A stretch of DNA of 31,361 nt from a virus, in the IMG/VR virus record IMGVR_UViG_3300025132_000177, positions 1-31,361 of that record; one strand, 5' to 3'. Of this stretch, positions 19,601 to 26,322 are shown one piece after another (the stretch's first letter is position 1; every line of letters begins with the position of its first letter). The notes below the pieces were generated by a model. That model was given only the letters and a program-made list of their open reading frames with translations, was not told the DNA's origin and searched no databases. The position numbers and the translations under genes are program-made.

Positions 19601-21458
19601 CGTAACCCTGCGTGTAATTAGCATAAATAATTCTATTACTAGATATTTCTTGAGCTACCGCTGTTTTTGGAACATTATCCCAAGATCTTAAAGTTTGATT
19701 TGTTGGTAGCGCTGCATATATACTTTCGGTTGATATTTCTAAAGCACCCATGTCAGCATTATCACCAGTAGAACTTCCAAAAGAATTCCATGGATTTGTA
19801 GTTTTATCGATTGGTATCTGATCTTTAGGCGTGATACTATCTAGTAAATAAACCGTAGGAGACGTTTCGTTTTTATATAAAATATCAACTTGAACAACAT
19901 CAAGCGGCATATCAGTTGGTACAAAATCTTCTACAATTAAAGATTTTAATTTGTTAAGCATAGCCGTGTTATATGCTTTTATAGGTTGATAACCAAATTG
20001 ATCTGGTAAAAACGCAACGCTAGAAAAAGGACTAAAAGAAGAGTACTCATTGTCTATATACTTGTATCTATAAGCGAATCTAGGAAACTTACGTTCAAAT
20101 AAAACCTCTTCGCCTTCTAAAGATCCAATCCAACTATACGCTGTATCAATAGCACTAGCGGTAATGTTTGATAAACTTTGAATTTTAAGGCAATAAGCAG
20201 TATGATTAGAAGGTAAGGGTCCTGGACCTCCTGAGAATGAAGTTGCGGAAGGATTGTATGGTCCTTGAATTTTCTGCGTAACAGAAGCTCTCACTAAATA
20301 GTCGTCCGCTATAGAGCCGCCAGCCACAAAACTAGCGTCATCTAGTAGTTTTAAATAGTCCCCAACTCTTAAGTCAGGATGCACGCCACTAATCGCCATC
20401 ACTTTAACCCAAATCTCATCTCCAACTAGCCTCCCAGCAAACGTAGGGTTTGTAGTTGCGAGAAAATCTACTTCGGGATCAAGATTTTGTCTTTTTTTCG
20501 TGCTCATGTTTAGCGTAGGAGGGCGTAATGGCGCTCTACGAATAACTGTAATATGTTCTTTTTTACAAGCGATATCACTAAGTGCAGTAATGTCTCTAGC
20601 GGGATTTAACAGTTTTGTTGGCATAACAATTCCAGTAGCAGCAATCTTGGTTCCTTCTATACTACGAGATATATTTATTTTTTTGGGTTCGTCATAACCA
20701 TCTGTCCAAAATAACATGTCATCTATAACATTGATTCCAGTTATAATTTTATTTGAATCAAAATTTAAAGAAGTGTTAAATTCACTTGCTGTTGAGAAAA
20801 AAAACTTAGTGTTTTTAAGCTGAGTATCTGTCGTAGAATTATCTAAAAAACTTATATCGCCACTTAAAGTTATATCACCTCCAGTTACATTAGTAATAGT
20901 AAAACCGTCAAAAACCTCAGTAGTTCCAGACGCATTGTAAGCCATTATCTCAACATCCATGTCGACTAGTAACGAGTTGTCAACGCTAAAAGGAAATTTA
21001 ACTTTAAAGTTACTAGTGTCCCATTCAATATGGTTACCTGAACTATGAAATGCTACGTAAGAAATTAACCCTGTAGCACAAAAAACAGGTGTTATTGTAT
21101 TATCTTTGTGTTCCCAAATTATATCTTTTTTAGCGTTATTAATACCTTGAGGACTATCAAATTCTAAGCTATTTTTAGAAAAAGGTTGTGAAGGCCAACT
21201 CTCTTGCGTAGTAAACCAGTATAAAGCGTCGTTTTTTTCGTCAGCAATAGTACCAATGCAAACGCTGCTTACCGGCATAATAGCTTGATTGTTTATCTTT
21301 TCGTTGCCCAATATGTTCTGAACCGTACCGACATCAGAGTTTTCTGAAGTTGAAACCTGCACGTTCATAGCGTGTCTATATTCCCCTTTAGGGACAAGAC
21401 GCTCGTTAAGATCTTTGTTCATTTTACCAGCGGTAAAATTACGCTTAAATTCTGGCAT
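13644..21458 (-). CDS. Giant tail hub / receptor-binding protein with GCTD repeats and DUF1566-type C-terminal domain
   Basis: 2604 residues. The N-terminus (FTAGKMNKDLNERLVPKGEY, then HAMNVQVSTSE) resembles large podoviral stabilisation/tail-hub proteins that begin with a packed beta domain. Residues ~40-1700 are beta-rich and carry clustered cysteines (C1029/C1032, C1101, C1115/C1118, C1253/C1255). A small beta module with VGDILSGIGIPSGTSVV lies near 1702-1765. Ten degenerate GCTDxxAxNYxxxAxxDDGSC-type repeats span ~1979-2416. A SprB-like insert at ~2210-2335 (GANDGHINVTI ... NISSGQYDLTITQ) interrupts them after repeat 7. The last ~180 residues match the DUF1566/Fibrobacter-paralog type domain: DAYKGGIIGQIF, DWFLPSHHELKRI, GTYWSSSES, NWRVRAVRYF. 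The layout suggests a virion hub fused to a host-adhesion arm. It is the only obvious receptor-binding candidate in the window. The domain calls are by eye and the adhesion role is inferred. Confidence 0.88.
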   Translation of the reverse strand: MPEFKRNFTAGKMNKDLNERLVPKGEYRHAMNVQVSTSENSDVGTVQNILGNEKINNQAIMPVSSVCIGTIADEKNDALYWFTTQESWPSQPFSKNSLEFDSPQGINNAKKDIIWEHKDNTITPVFCATGLISYVAFHSSGNHIEWDTSNFKVKFPFSVDNSLLVDMDVEIMAYNASGTTEVFDGFTITNVTGGDITLSGDISFLDNSTTDTQLKNTKFFFSTASEFNTSLNFDSNKIITGINVIDDMLFWTDGYDEPKKINISRSIEGTKIAATGIVMPTKLLNPARDITALSDIACKKEHITVIRRAPLRPPTLNMSTKKRQNLDPEVDFLATTNPTFAGRLVGDEIWVKVMAISGVHPDLRVGDYLKLLDDASFVAGGSIADDYLVRASVTQKIQGPYNPSATSFSGGPGPLPSNHTAYCLKIQSLSNITASAIDTAYSWIGSLEGEEVLFERKFPRFAYRYKYIDNEYSSFSPFSSVAFLPDQFGYQPIKAYNTAMLNKLKSLIVEDFVPTDMPLDVVQVDILYKNETSPTVYLLDSITPKDQIPIDKTTNPWNSFGSSTGDNADMGALEISTESIYAALPTNQTLRSWDNVPKTAVAQEISSNRIIYANYTQGYDMRLLENSIDTLKPNIITFLNNKPISDYNANTSVKSLRSYDIGVVWGDKYGRETPVIASSQGSTVVTKNEAVNSNYFSVELDDSPYWAEYYKFYIKETSNEYYNLPVDRVYDAEDGNIWVSFPSVDRNKVQEDTYLILKKGIDSNLLVKQEARYKIVAIENEAPEYIKTTYELLVETNTDASRPVNSCELWGGTYDAIALTCTLTGGTRSPEPGYKYFTIGSDAWSGTYSTASANMGLPMLNKLFDEVTENSVTDEVFVQFSRVPDTGNPQYSQRYHVSSVEVFTSDDPFYTIHLDQVIFGSGGNPDFDDSFVTNNIANGNDNIHVHFYKKSITNKPEFDGRFFVKILKDDIAMDNLVLPGEPTIVNNTIQKATLNLFKIEETGSGTLDQTASTFRYSSGATNTSEPSGCTTCSKDDWETLLKFGVSTVTSQWFIDKATFASRQMGSPDSNGKIDHVSVETQLTSAGLDSTIPSSHPVTQSCDITSSQSSSTSHTCGGCDWFFNDPYSYYPHTHDGDGKSNGAIGMKGVWEDGGSKYIDLAYSSFGPSDSQSETTNSKVNWAIGDSLNPATVSEEQVVGSLKQGQRFRYTNNTSIVYKILSVVKYRLYNYQGKRTIPASEASYSPTFSYGWTTCGCSTGWDYVFLQMNKDMHLSTNRRFTYRIKYEIDMDLSDAGTLSTASFSDDSLYGNISNTVNEGIDFIDKYVTEEDKEISSNPAIFETEPKEGTDLDIYYEASSSIPVFPVTNKNKYSYIPVGSTILPNPSVAGTTSIDLSTVFITGWANISTDSNSSTIYLSAPTPALDIILLLQEGDMNILKDNGEIVTVGVVGGEVDASGNVIQLDIVPKKRFGLNWFNCWSFNNGVESNRIGDTFNNPFISNGVAASTTIDTQYTEEHRKYGLIYSGIYNSTSGVNELNQFIAAEKITKDINPAYGSIQKLKSGWGQGGDLVTLCEDRVLKILANKDALFNADGNTNLTSTNKVLGQAIPYSGEYGISTNPESFASEAYRAYFTDKIRGVVMRLSIDGLTPISDQGMSDWFKDNLKINNKAVGSYDDKKREYNLTLSNVINFEARALGNSKNASQPCGQFDAGDTILLTAVNANKINVGDILSGIGIPSGTSVVSKTFMGGGFGASVSLTGFNWKIELSVAMNGGAMGTTFYYGPPGGCDVYWKTTVYIEQDGDTTVSYKERVKGWVSFKSFIPEQARSVANDYYTFKEGEIWMHHSETGFRNTFYDDFSNSVIEAIVNDVPGSVKSFKAVSYEGSQAKVTVPENDGLMFNDGEYFNLEEEKGWHVTSSYTNLEQGSVAEFVNKEGKWFAYIIGNETSINNDGIINNNYNTSDFSVQGIGNLISTEINTITGCTDEDAFNFSPAASIPCNDGAPNDCCIEVVLGCIDSSASNFDLLANTDDGSCIILGCTSEYGPSGVLNNNYNSSANVDDGSCEEYIPGCTDSTMFNFSSTATIACGGDTPIPGDGYGQAVNYCCEPIAEGCIDPNADQVTPGANTNNDTCTYTGCTNPLASNYSFNGSNPQVDGTTGNQANLLYQNGYAVDNGLCVTTINPAELLGCTDPLANNFDSSANVDDGLCEYCSGLASITPIPTAVVGSSNYSPNYFVPLNNYFEASIVNDETYPGANDGHINVTIVSTSPLGSDSTPILIDSAGNTVFASISVGQTYMFNNISSGQYDLTITQHSSAFIGDQTAPCVLSYENLLEVLPGTEVLGCTDNTACNYNPLATPGNLDAANCDYTSCVGCMDSNATNYDPSATMPSICTYAVSGCTDPAADNYDATATVDDGSCNYAVLLDPNSLMVGDAYKGGIIGQIFPSTHPLYVAGEVHGIIVATVDASASAYWSLGCYSTSIATSEDSGQGQNNTNEIINAPCNLTSLSTAHAAAIAYNYTDGVYTDWFLPSHHELKRIAQLTGPGASGTNSNGDSNDNISNFVQNGTYWSSSESTIAKAFVRVIPSPVTSANRLKTDNWRVRAVRYF
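14213..15524 (-). repeat. Array of ten degenerate Cys-rich GCTD...DDGSC protein repeats
   Basis: Within residues 1979-2416 of the 2604-aa protein, ten units begin with GC(T/I/M)(D/N/S). Several end in DDGSC or a close variant (for example GCTDPAADNYDATATVDDGS). The units vary from ~24 to ~50 residues. Units 1, 4 and 6 carry long inserts, and a ~125-residue SprB-like domain separates units 7 and 8. The DNA has diverged, so this is an old protein repeat, not a recent tandem duplication. The paired Cys and DDG suggest disulfides and Ca2+ loops, by analogy with similar Bacteroidota surface repeats. Confidence 0.85.
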
Positions 21459-21461
21459 GTA

Positions 21462-22898
21462 CTAGTGTTTTATCCACTTAGATTTACCTCTAAGTATTTG
21501 AGTTAATTCTTCTAATTTTAAATTAGACAATCTTAATTTTGCAGTTCTAATAGCTGCGAATCTTTCCTTTTTAAATCTATTGACTTGATATTCAGGTATA
21601 TTAGATTTACCCGATAATATTGCATACGATATTGATTTATACATAGCTTCTTCCGCAAATTTATGAACTTGCATTTCATCATCCGTTCCTAGACTATCAC
21701 TTATATAATCTAATATTACAGTTTCTCCAGAAATATTAGAGCTAAAATGAATTTTTCCAGACACACAATCAATATAAAAAGACCCATTACCTTGAGAGTG
21801 TTGAGGATCTAATCCGTATCTATTATTAAATACGTGGTCATGATCATGGTCATGCGCATGGTGAGCATAGTGATCGTAATGATCTGGTTGACTGAGATTT
21901 GCTGACTTGTAATTCGACCAAGTGTCTGAGGAACTGGTTGGAGAAAGAAAGATTGCGTTAAAAGTAGCAGGATAAACCAGCACAGATGGATCAAGTTGAT
22001 CACTACTAAGAGTTATGTAGGTATCATTAACGCTTGTTATGAATGTTCCCGACGGCCAACCCGAATTAGCTATTAACATGCCAACTTCTAAATTAGCAAA
22101 ACTACCAGATGAACCGCTTAGTATTTGACCACCAAACTCGGAAGATTCAGTACCTGTAGCGGTAACTTCAACTACAACAGAGTTTTTTTCACTCATAATC
22201 GTTGGAGCATTCTTATTACTAAAGGTTAATGGTACAGAGATATCACTCACTAAATGAGCTGTACTACCAGCATCATCTGCCCACAATGGATAAGTATCTG
22301 TACCATCACTTAAACGAAGAGTGACTGTAGTTATACCATTGTTATTAAAGACTTGCTTAACAAACGTGCCTGGTTGTATAAAACCATTAGTACCTTCAGC
22401 CAAATCAGTAACTATCATTCCAGGAAGAATCTGATTGTATTCACCATCTAAAACTACTTTATTTCTCTCTGAAAGCGTGTAACTTGCACTTTTTAATGCC
22501 CCAATAGCTGTTATTTTAAAATCACCATCGCTATTTTGATATGGGTTTGATGGGTTTGAAGTTTTACTAGCTGGGTATAAAGGGTGTTTAATACCAGCGG
22601 AATCTACCCAACTAATTTTAGTATAATTAACATAATCTTGTGGAAGCGTCATTTGAAGTGATGCGGGTACAGTTATCTCCTGCGCTTTACAAGATTTCAG
22701 CGTGTCAAACGACAACTCAGCCAAAGCTCTTTGCGCGTGAAAAGCAACGTCTGTTCTACTTGCTTTAGATATAATCTTGTCTTCACCAACATACACAAAC
22801 ATAAATTGGTTTATAATATCGTTTAAAGAGACAAACTGATAACCTCCATAATCATTGCCATCGTAATACGCTTGCGGTGTTTGATTTAATAATGCCAT
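21462..22898 (-). CDS. Head-tail adaptor/connector-like protein with beta insertions and a His-rich loop
   Basis: 478 residues. The N-terminal helical part (SRTDVAFHAQRALAELSFDT, then ITVPASLQMTLPQDYVNYTK) and the C-terminal helices (HKFAEEAMYKSISYAIL ... KERFAAIRTAKLRLSNL) look like one helical core. Such a core fits podoviral tail adaptor proteins of the T7 gp11 kind. Between them lie two small beta modules at ~145-198 (PGMIVTDL ... FIQPGTFVKQV) and ~247-303 (EVGMLIANSGWPSGTFI). A His/Asp tract at residues 339-355 holds eight His and five Asp. It starts 7 bases after the 243-aa gene and ends 3 bases before the giant hub gene, between connector and hub. The adaptor assignment is based on helix pattern and position, not a certain family match. 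Confidence 0.85.
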   Translation of the reverse strand: MALLNQTPQAYYDGNDYGGYQFVSLNDIINQFMFVYVGEDKIISKASRTDVAFHAQRALAELSFDTLKSCKAQEITVPASLQMTLPQDYVNYTKISWVDSAGIKHPLYPASKTSNPSNPYQNSDGDFKITAIGALKSASYTLSERNKVVLDGEYNQILPGMIVTDLAEGTNGFIQPGTFVKQVFNNNGITTVTLRLSDGTDTYPLWADDAGSTAHLVSDISVPLTFSNKNAPTIMSEKNSVVVEVTATGTESSEFGGQILSGSSGSFANLEVGMLIANSGWPSGTFITSVNDTYITLSSDQLDPSVLVYPATFNAIFLSPTSSSDTWSNYKSANLSQPDHYDHYAHHAHDHDHDHVFNNRYGLDPQHSQGNGSFYIDCVSGKIHFSSNISGETVILDYISDSLGTDDEMQVHKFAEEAMYKSISYAILSGKSNIPEYQVNRFKKERFAAIRTAKLRLSNLKLEELTQILRGKSKWIKH

Positions 22899-22905
22899 TT
22901 ATTTA

Positions 22906-23637
22906 TTATGTTTTTGGTTGTTGCTTAACGGTAGTCATATCCATCTCTTGACCAGCCCTCATAACTTCTGGTTGCTCGTTAGATATACCAGCTAACCTTA
23001 ATATTTTATTTACAAGTTGATTTTCTTCTGAAGGATGTAATTCGAAATTTTGAGTTGTTGCGTTGGCGTTGTACATTGCTTGCTTGTTAATAACAACGTA
23101 AGTCCAGTTGACTCTAGCGGGTATTCTAAAGTAAAAAATACGGAATGGATCTAAAGGTAGATTATTACTTCCAATACATCTTAACTCGTTATCTCTTATA
23201 TTAGCTACAGGTCTATTATCACTTGGGGCTAATAGCGGACCGCTAACAGTGCAATCAGCAAAGTCTTTAGTATTCAATATTTCACAAACCCCAAAAACTC
23301 TAGTAGTAGTATTCACTGCTTCTACTCTATGAACTCTATAATAATTGTTAGGAAGAAAAACACCACCTACAAAAATGTTAAAAGTGCCTATAACAGCAGC
23401 GTCATCTGCTTGCTCAAAAACCTGCATTTTTTCTTCAAGCATGTCATCAATATCAGCGTACACGGTATCATTGCCTTGAACTCTTCTAGCTCCATTTACG
23501 TCATAAAAATATTGTTCAAATATTTCTAACTGCGCTTGATTAGCAAACAAGTTAAAGTCTTGAGGCGTTATATAACCTCTTTGTTCTTTATTAGCTAATG
23601 CTAAAACTTTTTGATATACCGTATCTACTAGTATCAT
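22906..23637 (-). CDS. Conserved phage structural protein, probable head-tail connector
   Basis: 243 residues. The N-terminus is helical and strongly patterned (DTVYQKVLALANKEQRGYIT, then NLFANQAQLEIFEQYFYD). A mixed beta middle follows (FVGGVFLPNNYYRVHRVEAV, RIFYFRIPARVNWTYVV), and the C-terminus has a short helix (LHPSEENQLVNKILRLAGIS). The helix-beta-helix layout and the position between capsid genes and the adaptor/hub genes fit a connector that sits under the portal. There is no enzymatic motif or signal peptide. I recall closely similar N-termini (QRGYITPQ) in other marine Bacteroidota phages, without a described function. It lies 5 bases after the 53-aa gene and 7 bases before the 478-aa gene, so it is probably co-translated with them. 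Confidence 0.85.
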   Translation of the reverse strand: MILVDTVYQKVLALANKEQRGYITPQDFNLFANQAQLEIFEQYFYDVNGARRVQGNDTVYADIDDMLEEKMQVFEQADDAAVIGTFNIFVGGVFLPNNYYRVHRVEAVNTTTRVFGVCEILNTKDFADCTVSGPLLAPSDNRPVANIRDNELRCIGSNNLPLDPFRIFYFRIPARVNWTYVVINKQAMYNANATTQNFELHPSEENQLVNKILRLAGISNEQPEVMRAGQEMDMTTVKQQPKT

Positions 23638-23642
23638 ATTTT

Positions 23643-23804
23643 TTATTTATTATAAGGGAATAATCTATTTAAAGTATCTTTTCTTTCTCCACATCCACAA
23701 TCTTTCTTAACAATCTTGCTAACTGTATCTACAACTTTTTTTATTCCTGTTGCTTTTGTAATTTTTTCTATTGAGTCGCCTAATCCTTTTGATTTTTTCT
23801 CCAT
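23643..23804 (-). CDS. 53-residue basic mini-protein with CxC motif
   Basis: A short frame runs from the ATG at 23802-23804 to the TAA at 23643-23645. It encodes MEKKSKGLGDSIEKITKATG, then IKKVVDTVSKIVKKDCGCGE, then RKDTLNRLFPYNK. It is rich in Lys, looks helical in the first 33 residues and has two cysteines as CGC (C36, C38) before a basic tail. It fills almost exactly the space between a hairpin upstream and the 243-aa gene 5 bases downstream, with leader AAATTAAATAT. The ordered composition, tight fit and a CGC/LNxLFPY signature that I recall from small proteins of other marine Bacteroidota phages support a real gene. Function is unknown. Metal binding through CxC, perhaps by dimerisation, is one possibility. 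Confidence 0.78.
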   Translation of the reverse strand: MEKKSKGLGDSIEKITKATGIKKVVDTVSKIVKKDCGCGERKDTLNRLFPYNK

Positions 23805-23826
23805 ATATTTAATTTGTAGTTTACGA

Positions 23827-23842
23827 TCGCCCCGTAGGGCGA
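23827..23842 (-). terminator. Hairpin with UACG tetraloop between the 288-aa and 53-aa genes
   Basis: On the transcribed strand the arms TCGCCC and GGGCGA pair perfectly around TACG. This gives a C(UACG)G loop, a UNCG type of unusual stability. It lies 17 bases after the 288-aa stop, but no U-tract follows. It could be a weak terminator, an RNA-processing site or a 3'-end stabiliser. GC-rich arms in such an AT-rich gap are unlikely to be chance. Confidence 0.6.
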
Positions 23843-23858
23843 CCGCTCTACAGTTTGA

Positions 23859-24725
23859 TTAATTATTTAATCTTTTCTCTATATTAGAATAGATTTCCAT
23901 ACCCTCATCGGTTTTAAACCAGTGTGCTAGAGCAGTATATGGATGTTCGTCAAACGGTATAACCATTAACTTTCTCCCGGTAGATCCCCATAAGAAGTTT
24001 CTTCTATCAGTAGACAACCTTAATATTCCCCCTTCAACAGCTCTAATACCAAAGTTTCTTAGCATCACGTTTTCGTCATCCGCTAACTCTAAGAAGAGTT
24101 TAGGATTGTTTCTTGCAAATACTAATAAATCTCTTCTAAGCTCCTTAGAACTCAACTTAGACACCTCAGAACCTTTTTCTACACGCATGATAGCTTCAGC
24201 CGTGTCAATATCAACGTTTCTAGCAGCTACCAACGCTTCAACTTGCTGTTCTAAAACATCTATCTCATCAGCTGCTAACGCCGCTGGTTTATATTCCTCA
24301 TAAATAGAGTTTCTATGTGGGTGATATAAACTTAATAGTTTTTGTAAAGTTGTTTTTTCTTTTGGTACATATAGGTTTCCTGATCTAAAAACAATATGCT
24401 CCAACCTTTGGTCTCCTTTCATCTCGTCAACAAACGGAGTTTTTTGGTTTTGACAGTATTTAAGTTCTCTTTCGTATCCTTTTTCTTTATCAAAATAATA
24501 TATGTCCGCAGACTTAACAGATCTTGATAATGGTTTTTTACCACCTTTCAAAAGATATAATCTATCTTTAATTTCCCACTCATCAGTAGGTACTTTTCTT
24601 TCTCTTGCTTTTGGTTCTTCAACTACAGGTTCTTCAAATGTTTCTTCAAAAAATTCTGTAACTACTTCTTTCATTGTTTCAATTTGAGGTTCTACCTCAA
24701 CCTTCTTTGTTTTTTTCTTTGCCAT
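23859..24725 (-). CDS. Conserved phage protein of unknown function encoded just after the capsid gene
   Basis: 288 residues. The first ~45 are low-complexity: a Lys run (MAKKKTKK), then alternating Glu/Val/Pro (FFEETFEEPVVEEPK). The folded part starts with WEIKDRLYLLKGGKKPLSRS and continues with IYYFDKEKGYERELKYCQNQ, then LYVPKEKTTLQKLLSLYHPH. The C-terminal half is helical (SKELRRDLLVFARNNPKLF) and ends with FRTD-like aromatic strands (RRNFLWGSTGRKLMVIPFDE). I recall this WEIKDR...KGYERELxYxxNQ pattern from many marine tailed-phage genomes next to the major capsid gene, where it is unannotated. Position and conservation suggest a virion or assembly protein, perhaps head completion or decoration. 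It has no catalytic motif. A terminator separates it from the capsid gene, so it is probably made at a lower level than MCP. Confidence 0.85.
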   Translation of the reverse strand: MAKKKTKKVEVEPQIETMKEVVTEFFEETFEEPVVEEPKARERKVPTDEWEIKDRLYLLKGGKKPLSRSVKSADIYYFDKEKGYERELKYCQNQKTPFVDEMKGDQRLEHIVFRSGNLYVPKEKTTLQKLLSLYHPHRNSIYEEYKPAALAADEIDVLEQQVEALVAARNVDIDTAEAIMRVEKGSEVSKLSSKELRRDLLVFARNNPKLFLELADDENVMLRNFGIRAVEGGILRLSTDRRNFLWGSTGRKLMVIPFDEHPYTALAHWFKTDEGMEIYSNIEKRLNN

Positions 24726-24757
24726 AATATAATATATAATAAAATTAATAAAAAATA

Positions 24758-24785
24758 AAGGGTCGAGGCCGAAGCCTCGATCCTT
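24758..24785 (-). terminator. Rho-independent terminator after the major capsid gene
   Basis: Read on the transcribed strand, TCGAGGC and GCCTCGA form a perfect 7-bp stem closed by a C(UUCG)G tetraloop. After one A/C mismatch, a further 4 pairs (AAGG with CCTT) extend it. A T-rich run (TTTATTTTTTATT) follows immediately. It lies 15 bases downstream of the MCP stop and 33 bases before the next start. This is the clearest transcription signal in the window. It probably gives partial termination, favouring capsid over downstream transcripts, because no obvious promoter follows it. Confidence 0.88.
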
Positions 24786-24799
24786 AATATAATAAATGC

Positions 24800-26302
24800 T
24801 TATTTCATTAACATGAAATTGTTAGCACCTTGTGTAACTAAACATCTTTCTGATAACATGTGGATTTGCATTGCATCTAAAGCAGATGTAGCAGCTCCAA
24901 CAGAACCAGTAACCCAAGATTTCATTCTTCTATCGTCAGTTTGTGAAGCTCTGTAACGTACGTGTAAGAATGGTCTCTTTAAGTTTTTACCTAACATTTG
25001 GTCATAAACAGTAGATGTACCAGCTGGAACCATAACCCCTCTAATAGCAGCGCTACCAGCAGCATCATTAATTCCACCTCTTGTAGCTTTGTCGTTTAAG
25101 TATCTCATGTCAGACTTGTAGAAGTCATAAGAACCTCTTCTGAAACCAGAGAAACCTAAGTTTAATGCCATGTCTTCAGAGTTGTCAAATACCCCGTAAG
25201 AAGTACCACCAGCTCCGTAAGAATTCATAGAAGCTAACATGTCATCCATTGCTAACGAAGTAGCTCTGTTTACAAACATCATGTTTTCCTCAATAGCTCC
25301 TTGCTTGTCAAACTCAGCTAAGATAGCGTCAAATTCCGCTAAATCAGTAGCAGCGTTAACGCCAGTGATACCAGAAGTAATATTACCTCTAGACTCAATA
25401 GCAGCGAATAAACCTTCAGTACCAGCTTGAGTACCTGCATCCGCAGCTCCTCTAACCTGACTGTTAGCACCAAAACCAATAAGAGAATCAGCACCAGCTT
25501 TTTCAGCTTCTAACATTGTCATCTCTAAATAGTCGTTGAAACGAGCTCTTGTATCAGCCTCAGCTTTTAAGTACCATAAGTAACCTGATTGTCCATCTTC
25601 AGAAGCAACTTCAACCCAACCAATTCTAGCTGTATCAGAACCTGATACTTCGTAGTAATCTTTCATAATGATTGGTTTGTTGCTGAACGATTTGAACGTA
25701 GGTTCGTTAGCACCTCTTGAATCAGTTTTATACGTACCAGTTTCGTCAGCGTAAGAAGCTCCTTTACCGTACTCAGAACCAATAACCAATACAGTCGCAG
25801 CAGCGTCAGATAGTTGGTCAGAAGCAACGTCATTAGCATAAGGCTCAATTGAAACAATGTTTGAGTTTGGAGTCTCAACAGCTAAAGCTTTGATCACAAC
25901 TCCAGATTGTGCTATTAATAACATGTCGTTAACTCTAATACCGTGTTTTCTAGATGCTGTAGCGCCAACTGTTGTATCACCATCGATATCAGCAGTAATT
26001 GCTATTGTACCATTTGTATCTCCAGCACCTACAACTGTACATGTGTAAGATAAGTGTAATCTTGATTGTTCAGACCATACAACTTGATCAGCTGTCATAG
26101 CCTCTTCAGCCCCAACTTGTGATAAGAAACCTGAAATAGTTCTCGGTCCGAAAACTTCAGCTTCTTTTTCCATTAGGTCTGGTAAATATTGCTGTGCCCA
26201 ACCTTCTCCGGTTGTTCCAGCTAAGTCTAGATAATTTGTAGATAATGTTGCTTTCTGTGAAGCTGGAACACTATTCAAACTACCTCCTGCAGTAATTGCC
26301 AT
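24800..26302 (-). CDS. Major capsid protein (HK97-fold, probable)
   Basis: 500 residues, the usual size for a large-headed HK97-fold capsid protein. After a flexible N-arm comes LPDLMEKEAEVFGPRTISGF. A Gly/Ala/Thr-rich beta part at ~85-180 (VNDMLLIAQSGVVIKALAV) looks like an inserted domain. The long spine-helix region follows (LWYLKAEADTRARFNDYLEM, TMLEAEKAGADSLIGFG). Later come a domain with DAILAEFDKQGAIEENMMFV and a beta-rich end (RGVMVPAGTSTVYDQM, RPFLHVRYRASQTDDRR). Codon use looks more regular and GC slightly higher than in neighbours, as expected for a highly expressed gene. It is preceded by the scaffold-like gene (20 bases) and followed by a strong terminator. The order terminase-portal-scaffold-capsid supports the call. 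Similarity to crAss-like capsid proteins is possible but not shown. Confidence 0.9.
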   Translation of the reverse strand: MAITAGGSLNSVPASQKATLSTNYLDLAGTTGEGWAQQYLPDLMEKEAEVFGPRTISGFLSQVGAEEAMTADQVVWSEQSRLHLSYTCTVVGAGDTNGTIAITADIDGDTTVGATASRKHGIRVNDMLLIAQSGVVIKALAVETPNSNIVSIEPYANDVASDQLSDAAATVLVIGSEYGKGASYADETGTYKTDSRGANEPTFKSFSNKPIIMKDYYEVSGSDTARIGWVEVASEDGQSGYLWYLKAEADTRARFNDYLEMTMLEAEKAGADSLIGFGANSQVRGAADAGTQAGTEGLFAAIESRGNITSGITGVNAATDLAEFDAILAEFDKQGAIEENMMFVNRATSLAMDDMLASMNSYGAGGTSYGVFDNSEDMALNLGFSGFRRGSYDFYKSDMRYLNDKATRGGINDAAGSAAIRGVMVPAGTSTVYDQMLGKNLKRPFLHVRYRASQTDDRRMKSWVTGSVGAATSALDAMQIHMLSERCLVTQGANNFMLMK

Positions 26303-26322
26303 AATTTTAAATTTTTAAATTG

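Noticed and set aside
21809-22003. Met/Thr-rich minus-strand frame overlapping the His tract
   Set aside because: It is the shifted reading of the repetitive CAT/GAT codons of the adaptor gene, and its composition is artefactual.
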